NCBI GenBank assembly: GCA_934101275.1
Contig: CAKOQM010000005.1
Span: forward strand, 1 to 48,171
Reading direction: 5' to 3'
From: an uncultured Bacilli bacterium
GTDB lineage: Bacteria > Bacillota_I > Bacilli_A > RF39 > UBA660
DNA length: 48,171 nt
Shown: positions 43,269-48,171 of the stretch, piece by piece
Layout of the letters: each line of letters starts with the position of its first letter
Position numbering within the stretch: the first letter of the stretch is position 1
The notes under the pieces: generated by a model
The model's input: the letters and a program-made list of their open reading frames with translations, nothing else
The model's database searches: none
What the model was told of the DNA's origin: nothing
Program-made: the position numbers and the translations under genes

Positions 43269-44296
43269 TTAAGTGTAATAGAAACAAGCTCACTATGATA
43301 AGCGGTTTTAATAGGCATCCCCCATTCCCCATATCCTGAAGAAATAATGGATTTACTATAGCCATTATCATAATAACCATACATAACAAGGTAATTTGCT
43401 GGCCAAATTTGTCCCCCATGAGTATGACCAGAAATACTTAAATCAATTTTATTTTCTTCTAATTCCGAAACATTAGAGGGTTGATGTTCTAAAACAATAA
43501 GGGGAAGTGTACTATCTACATTTTTAAGCATTTGCTTAAGACCCTGAACTTCTCTCGTCATTCTATCTTTTCTCCCAATAAGATAATAACGATTATCTAT
43601 TAAGACGACTTCATTTTGTAAAACATGAACACCACTTTCTTGATATTTTTGACGAATTTTTTCTGTTAAAACATCATGGTTTCCCTCAATATAATAAAGA
43701 CCATTTTTAGTTTTAAGATGTTTTAAGGTTTCAAAAAACTTTTCTTTTTGAGAGTCACTTGTCCATTCATCAAAAATATCTCCACCTAAAACAAAAATGT
43801 CATAATTACCATTATTTACGGCTGTTATTAAATCTTTAAAATCCGAATCCAAATAAGGAGTACCTAAATGTAAATCACTTAAAAAAGCAATTTTGATTTC
43901 TTCTTTCACTTTTTTATTTAAAGATACAGTATACTCGGTTGTAACCGGGTGCATAGCGTTAAATAAGCCATACAAAGTAAAAATGAAAGCAAGAACAATT
44001 AAAGGAAGCTCTTTGACATTTATTTTTCTTAAAAAGGCATTTACTTTCTTAAAAGGATACGTAAGAAGCCTTAACACATCATAGATAAAATGAAATAAGG
44101 TAAAATAAAGTAAAAATCCTAAAAGAGGAGTTCTAAAATAGACACTCACGCCTACTCCTATCATAAGAATGCCCCAATACCAAAAAGGATGATTTTGTAT
44201 TTTTTTAGGAAGTAATCTAAAAAAAATATGACCAAAATACCAACAAAATAAAATAACAATAAGGGTTAAAGGCATAAACCAAAAAACATAATTCAT
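43265..44296 (-). CDS. Membrane metallophosphoesterase, YkuE-like
   Basis: A 343-residue protein with three or four N-terminal membrane helices (1-115) and a calcineurin-type phosphoesterase domain. Metal-binding motifs in order: LSDLHLG, GGDIFDEW, GNHD, and GHTHGG; the bridging region ILEHQPSN is present too. The domain is probably outside the membrane. UDP-diacylglucosamine hydrolase or an unknown envelope phosphodiester is the family guess. Convergent with rnhC. Confidence 0.9.
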   Translation of the reverse strand: MNYVFWFMPLTLIVILFCWYFGHIFFRLLPKKIQNHPFWYWGILMIGVGVSVYFRTPLLGFLLYFTLFHFIYDVLRLLTYPFKKVNAFLRKINVKELPLIVLAFIFTLYGLFNAMHPVTTEYTVSLNKKVKEEIKIAFLSDLHLGTPYLDSDFKDLITAVNNGNYDIFVLGGDIFDEWTSDSQKEKFFETLKHLKTKNGLYYIEGNHDVLTEKIRQKYQESGVHVLQNEVVLIDNRYYLIGRKDRMTREVQGLKQMLKNVDSTLPLIVLEHQPSNVSELEENKIDLSISGHTHGGQIWPANYLVMYGYYDNGYSKSIISSGYGEWGMPIKTAYHSELVSITLK

Positions 44297-44334
44297 TTTC
44301 TCAACTCTTTTCCTTTTTTATTATACACCCCTTT

Positions 44335-45345
44335 TCATAAATTAAGCGTTATTTGTAAGTCGAATTTTTGGACATAAAATTCTGAATCACAATTATGAAC
44401 ACCAACATAATAGGCACTATTTTTAACCGTATTTAAATCTAAAGTAAGGGTTTGAAAGAATGTGACATCGGATGAGGTTTGACCGTTAGCCACAAAATAA
44501 CTTTTTAAAGACGTCGCAGGAGCATAATAACTGAAAAAGGTTTGATCAGAAGAAACAAACAAGTGAGAAATATTATGCGTGCCATAAGTATTAAAACATA
44601 CCTTCTGGGCACTTGCATTCGTTCCTAGTGTTACTGTATACACATTACTACTTAAAGTAGCACTCGTACTTGGCGTACAACTACTTCCTGTTGTTATACA
44701 GTATTTACTACTAGAAATACTGCTTTTGACATCAGAAACACTCACCTTTATACTTAAAGCTTTATACCAACCATTACTACCACTCGTACTAGAAGCGATA
44801 CTAAAACTTTGCGTTGGAGCTGTTTTATCTATTTTAATATTCGTACTGGCTTCTTCTGAAATATTTCCGACATTGTCAATTGTTCGATAATAAATCGTTT
44901 CGTTTCTTTCTGCACTCCATACATCTGAATTCGACGCTAAATCACGCCATTCGTTATTTGTATAACTATATTTTACTTGATATTTTGAAATACCAGATTC
45001 CTCATCGGATGCATTTATAACAACATTAATATTTTGGCTCGTCCACTCCCCTTTGCATGGATTTGTTACACTGGTGATAATAGGAGGTATGCCATCTATC
45101 TTATCAATTACAATTTTTTCATAGGATATATAATTATAAGTATCTTTCGCATATACATAATAAATGCCATTTTCACTTACTTCATATGTAACGATTGTAT
45201 CTAAGGTATTTCCAATTGTTATATAACTGGTTGGTTCTTATTCACTTGCTTTACTTGATAGCTTGAAAGACCTACCATATCAACCGTTAAATGAATGTTT
45301 AAAACGTCTTTGACTCCCCTGTAGAATGACGAATTATTTTATCTG
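44335..45345 (-). pseudogene. Decayed copy of the Ig-repeat surface protein
   Basis: Read on the minus strand, this stretch parallels the middle of the large surface protein next to it: DVLNIHLTVDM, then GLSSYQV, a frameshift, a TAA in SE*EPTSYITIGNTLDT, then an open frame of about 290 residues through EKIVIDKIDGIPPIITSVTN, KIDKTAPTQSFSIASSTSG and SSSKYCITTGSSCTPSTSAT. After that it runs into a different ending (FFQTLTLDLNTVKNSAYYVG ... FDLQITLNL). Order and repeats match, but one repeat is skipped and no start exists. It is a partial gene duplicate or a stored cassette. Confidence 0.75.
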
Positions 45346-45354
45346 AAAATATCC

Positions 45355-48171
45355 CTACAAAGATAATTGATACGGTGAACTAGACGTTCCTGAACCACTT
45401 GTAATTCTAACACTTGCCTTCAAATAAACTACTGGACGCGCGGCACCATAATTATCGGAATATATACTACTATAAGATCCACTTGAGCCAATTCGTACAA
45501 CATTTGTTGTTTTTATGCCGCCAGTTGTTAATGTCCACTCCTCAGCACTTTTAAATAGCCAATTTTTTGTTTGACACGTAGCATAACTTGAATCGGTACA
45601 TTGTGTTCTTGTTTTACTACTTGAACCTCCTCCGGTCGCATATCCATAATCACTTACATAAATAAGTCCAATTAAACCTGTCCAACTTGTAGGCAATCCA
45701 TCAGAAACAGCTGTTAAATCTCTTTCTCTTGTGTATACCGATTTTGGCACACCAACGGACACTGGATTCTTACGACCTAAAGTCCAATAGGCATTAGCAA
45801 TCATATTTTTGCTTGTTGTATTTAAAGTATTATAAAAAGTTGTATTTAAAGTTGTTTTTAAGGGAGAAGTGGCCCATTCACACCACGATGATGTCCAAGA
45901 CTCTTTTTTTGTATGCCATTGATAAGTACTTCCATAAAAATCATTTCTAACAATTTTAAGTCTTGTTTCTTTCGTTCCACTACCATTATCTATATTTTTA
46001 AAAGAACCTATAATGCGCCATAACTCTCCATTATAACTTACATAGTTATTTGGATTTGCTCCATAATATCTGGCATTACCACCAGGGTCATCCGCGATAA
46101 CTTGACCTTTTCCTACTAAATTTGTAACTAACGCTGTTGCAATCGTTCCCACATTAACCGTTGCTTTCGTGCTCACCGTACCACTTACTCTTCCTGATTT
46201 ATCTACAACTTTTACGACTAAAGTATAAGTTGCATTAGCAAGACCTGTAAATGTATAAGAACTTGATGAACTTGATACAAAATTACTTCCTCCATCTTTG
46301 CTATAGTAATAAGTTACAATCCCACTTCCGGAATCAGTTGATCCACTCGCACTTACTGTTATACTACTTCCTGATACACTTGCACTTATCTTAGCTGCTG
46401 GATTAGTCGTATCAACACTGTATGCTGAAGAACAACTTGTTGAAGCAACATTCCCCACAGCATCTGTTGTATTAACACATACCTTCTGGGCACTTCCATT
46501 CGTTCCTAATGTTACTGTATACGCATTACTACTTAAAGTAGCACCCGTACTTGGCGTACAACTACTTCCTGTGGTTATACAATATTTACTACTAGAAATA
46601 CCACTATGAGCGTCTGAAACACTCACCTTTATACTTAAAGCTTTATACCAACCATTACTACCACTCGTACTAGAAGCAATACTAAAACTTTGAGTCGGAG
46701 CGGTTTTATCTATTTTTACAACTGTTGTTTTCTCAGATGAGGCTTGACCTAATTTATCTACCGCTCTAAATCGAATGGTTTCATTTCGTGATACCGTATA
46801 GGTTATTGTACCTGTATTGCCACTCGTTGTTAAAGCACGCGTTGTCCATGCTTCATTTTCGTACCATTCAAAGTGATCAATCCCACTTCCTGAATCACTA
46901 CTTGTAACAGTAACCGTTAAATTACTTCCTGTCCAAGTATTTTCCTTTGAATTTGTGATACTTGGTGTTACTGGAACGGTTTTATCAATTTTAACATCCG
47001 TGCTAACCTCTTCTGAAATATTACCTGCTTTATCGATAACACGATAATAAATCGTTTCATTTAAGTCATTTGTAAAAGAAGAAGTATTGTTTTCTAAATC
47101 TTGCCAATTATTATTTGTACCACTGTATTTGATTTGATATTTAGTTATACCCATTTCATCATCGGTTGCCAAAAGCGTAATCGTAACATTTTGATTTGCC
47201 CAATTTCCATTTGAACTATTCGTTATTGATGTAATCTTTGGAGAAATATCATCTATCTTATCAATCACAATTTTTTCATGTGAGATATGGTTATAGGCAT
47301 CTTTCGCATATACATAATAAGTGCCATTTTCACTTACTTCATAAGTAACAGTTGTATCTAAGGTATTTTCAATTGTTATAAAACTTTCTGGTTCTTCTTC
47401 ACTTGTCGTTACTTGATAACCCGAAAGACCTATCACATCATCCGTTAAGTGAATGGTTAAAATGTCTTTAACTCCCCAATTTGTCAAAGTATTGGTAACC
47501 GTAATCTTTGGTGCTTCTTTATCTATTAAAGTGATAGAATACGCTTCATAACTTATGTTACCTACTTTATCTTTACTCCAAATATAGTAAACACCATTTT
47601 CACTTATCTCTTTTTCTATTATTCCTATATAATCTAACCAACTAGTGGGTGTCTCTTTACTTTCTGTTATTTGATAAGATGATACGCCACTTTTGGGATC
47701 TGTCATTGTTATCTTTAACAAATAACTTTCTTGATTATTAATCTCTTCAATGACTCTTTCTGGAGATGTTTGATCTAACTTATTGGTTTTTATATCATAT
47801 TCTTTAATATTACCAACTTCATCTTTAACATAAATAGGATAATTTCCTTCTTTATTGTATTCTTTTTCTAAAGTTAAAGTTTTAGATGGTGTTACACTTG
47901 TCCATTTCTTATTATCATAACTATATTCAATGATATTTTTACTAGCACTTGTGATATCTATTTTAAAAGTTTCTTTATCCTTTGAATAATCGTCATTTTG
48001 ACTAGTAGCTAAAATAGTGATTTCATTAGCTAAGTTTTCTTCTTCAATGTAAGAGGTATGAATCGTTATTTTACTTTCAAAAGTGGCGTTCATCACTTCA
48101 TCGATCGCTGGAGTATCTTTGTCCATCCATAGTTTTAATTCATAAGTAGCTTCTTCATTAGGTCTTAATGA
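45355..48171 (-). CDS. Large Ig-repeat surface protein (5' end outside window)
   Basis: The reading frame continues past the right edge; 938 residues are visible (starting SLRPNEEATYELKLW). It begins with the end of a TasA-like domain (LWMDKDTPAIDEVMNATFES, compare LWMAEDVTPEDTDAMNKNF in the 37433 protein). About seven Ig-like repeats follow, each starting near (K)IDKTxP (DQTSP, DKEAP, DDISP, DKTVP, DKTAP, DTTNP). The last 240 residues are a YNGELWRIIGSF... module that ends GAARPVVYLKASVRITSGSG. It is probably secreted and wall- or surface-bound; I see no LPxTG at the C-terminus. Adhesion is inference. Confidence 0.82.
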   Translation of the reverse strand, partial: SLRPNEEATYELKLWMDKDTPAIDEVMNATFESKITIHTSYIEEENLANEITILATSQNDDYSKDKETFKIDITSASKNIIEYSYDNKKWTSVTPSKTLTLEKEYNKEGNYPIYVKDEVGNIKEYDIKTNKLDQTSPERVIEEINNQESYLLKITMTDPKSGVSSYQITESKETPTSWLDYIGIIEKEISENGVYYIWSKDKVGNISYEAYSITLIDKEAPKITVTNTLTNWGVKDILTIHLTDDVIGLSGYQVTTSEEEPESFITIENTLDTTVTYEVSENGTYYVYAKDAYNHISHEKIVIDKIDDISPKITSITNSSNGNWANQNVTITLLATDDEMGITKYQIKYSGTNNNWQDLENNTSSFTNDLNETIYYRVIDKAGNISEEVSTDVKIDKTVPVTPSITNSKENTWTGSNLTVTVTSSDSGSGIDHFEWYENEAWTTRALTTSGNTGTITYTVSRNETIRFRAVDKLGQASSEKTTVVKIDKTAPTQSFSIASSTSGSNGWYKALSIKVSVSDAHSGISSSKYCITTGSSCTPSTGATLSSNAYTVTLGTNGSAQKVCVNTTDAVGNVASTSCSSAYSVDTTNPAAKISASVSGSSITVSASGSTDSGSGIVTYYYSKDGGSNFVSSSSSSYTFTGLANATYTLVVKVVDKSGRVSGTVSTKATVNVGTIATALVTNLVGKGQVIADDPGGNARYYGANPNNYVSYNGELWRIIGSFKNIDNGSGTKETRLKIVRNDFYGSTYQWHTKKESWTSSWCEWATSPLKTTLNTTFYNTLNTTSKNMIANAYWTLGRKNPVSVGVPKSVYTRERDLTAVSDGLPTSWTGLIGLIYVSDYGYATGGGSSSKTRTQCTDSSYATCQTKNWLFKSAEEWTLTTGGIKTTNVVRIGSSGSYSSIYSDNYGAARPVVYLKASVRITSGSGTSSSPYQLSL

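Noticed and set aside
45355..48171. CRISPR-like or tandem-DNA repeats in the surface gene
   Set aside because: The repetition is at protein level (Ig-like units of about 70-95 residues) and diverged in DNA, not a spacer-repeat array.

Overview
The window is a low-GC, gene-dense chromosomal segment of a Gram-positive bacterium of the Bacilli type, using the standard bacterial code (TGA is a stop, for example at the end of queA). Reasons: strong ribosome binding sites, T-box riboswitches, trigger factor, rnhC, the rpsB-tsf-frr and rpsP-khpA neighbourhoods, and two endospore genes of Bacillus type (a cotE homologue and a short gpr). The compact genes, large Ig-like surface proteins with TasA/SipW-type signal sequences and many small unknown genes resemble uncultivated gut Bacilli (RF39-like or Erysipelotrichia-like). 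That placement is inference. Most genes are on the minus strand.

Layout. 1-600: no gene, several hairpins and a minus-strand terminator. 611-2600: hisS and a small gene behind a leader that encodes a His-rich peptide and has alternative terminator/antiterminator folds. 2980-3180: tRNA-Arg(CCU) and a decayed copy. 3139-6239: an envelope module like YdjG/YdjI (zinc ribbons and SPFH protein). 6485-6809: gene remnants. 7070-12960: serS and thrS operons, each behind a T-box and each carrying small extra genes. 12985-16082: queA, tig and a frameshifted gene. 16112-22206: an operon of a PLP racemase, a D-aspartate-ligase-like ATP-grasp protein, an AsnB/AsnH-type amidotransferase and a transglutaminase-like protein, probably cell-wall cross-bridge synthesis. 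22271-27848: tyrS (with an unusually short T-box), mutM, a class I amidotransferase and polA. 27921-29488: membrane protein, khpA and rpsP, with a perfect 288-bp tandem duplication. 29585-31955: cotE, gpr, yqeY, rpsU. 32148-36270: an unknown plus-strand gene, then frr, two membrane thioredoxin-fold genes, tsf and rpsB. 36386-41485: small gene, trxA, and a SipW-type surface protein whose leader is interrupted by a 1.9-kb group II intron. 41557-44296: cvpA, rnhC, metallophosphoesterase. 44335-48171: a decayed surface-protein cassette and the C-terminal part of a large Ig-repeat surface protein that runs off the window.

How it works together. Four aminoacyl-tRNA synthetases each appear to be controlled by sensing their own amino acid or tRNA: Ser, Thr and Tyr by T-boxes, and His by what looks like classical ribosome-mediated attenuation. 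The last is the strongest unusual signal here. The second theme is cell-surface biology: a proposed D-Asp/D-Asn cross-bridge operon, an SPFH stress module, and surface proteins with several marks of recent rearrangement (intron, frameshift, duplicated and decayed cassettes).
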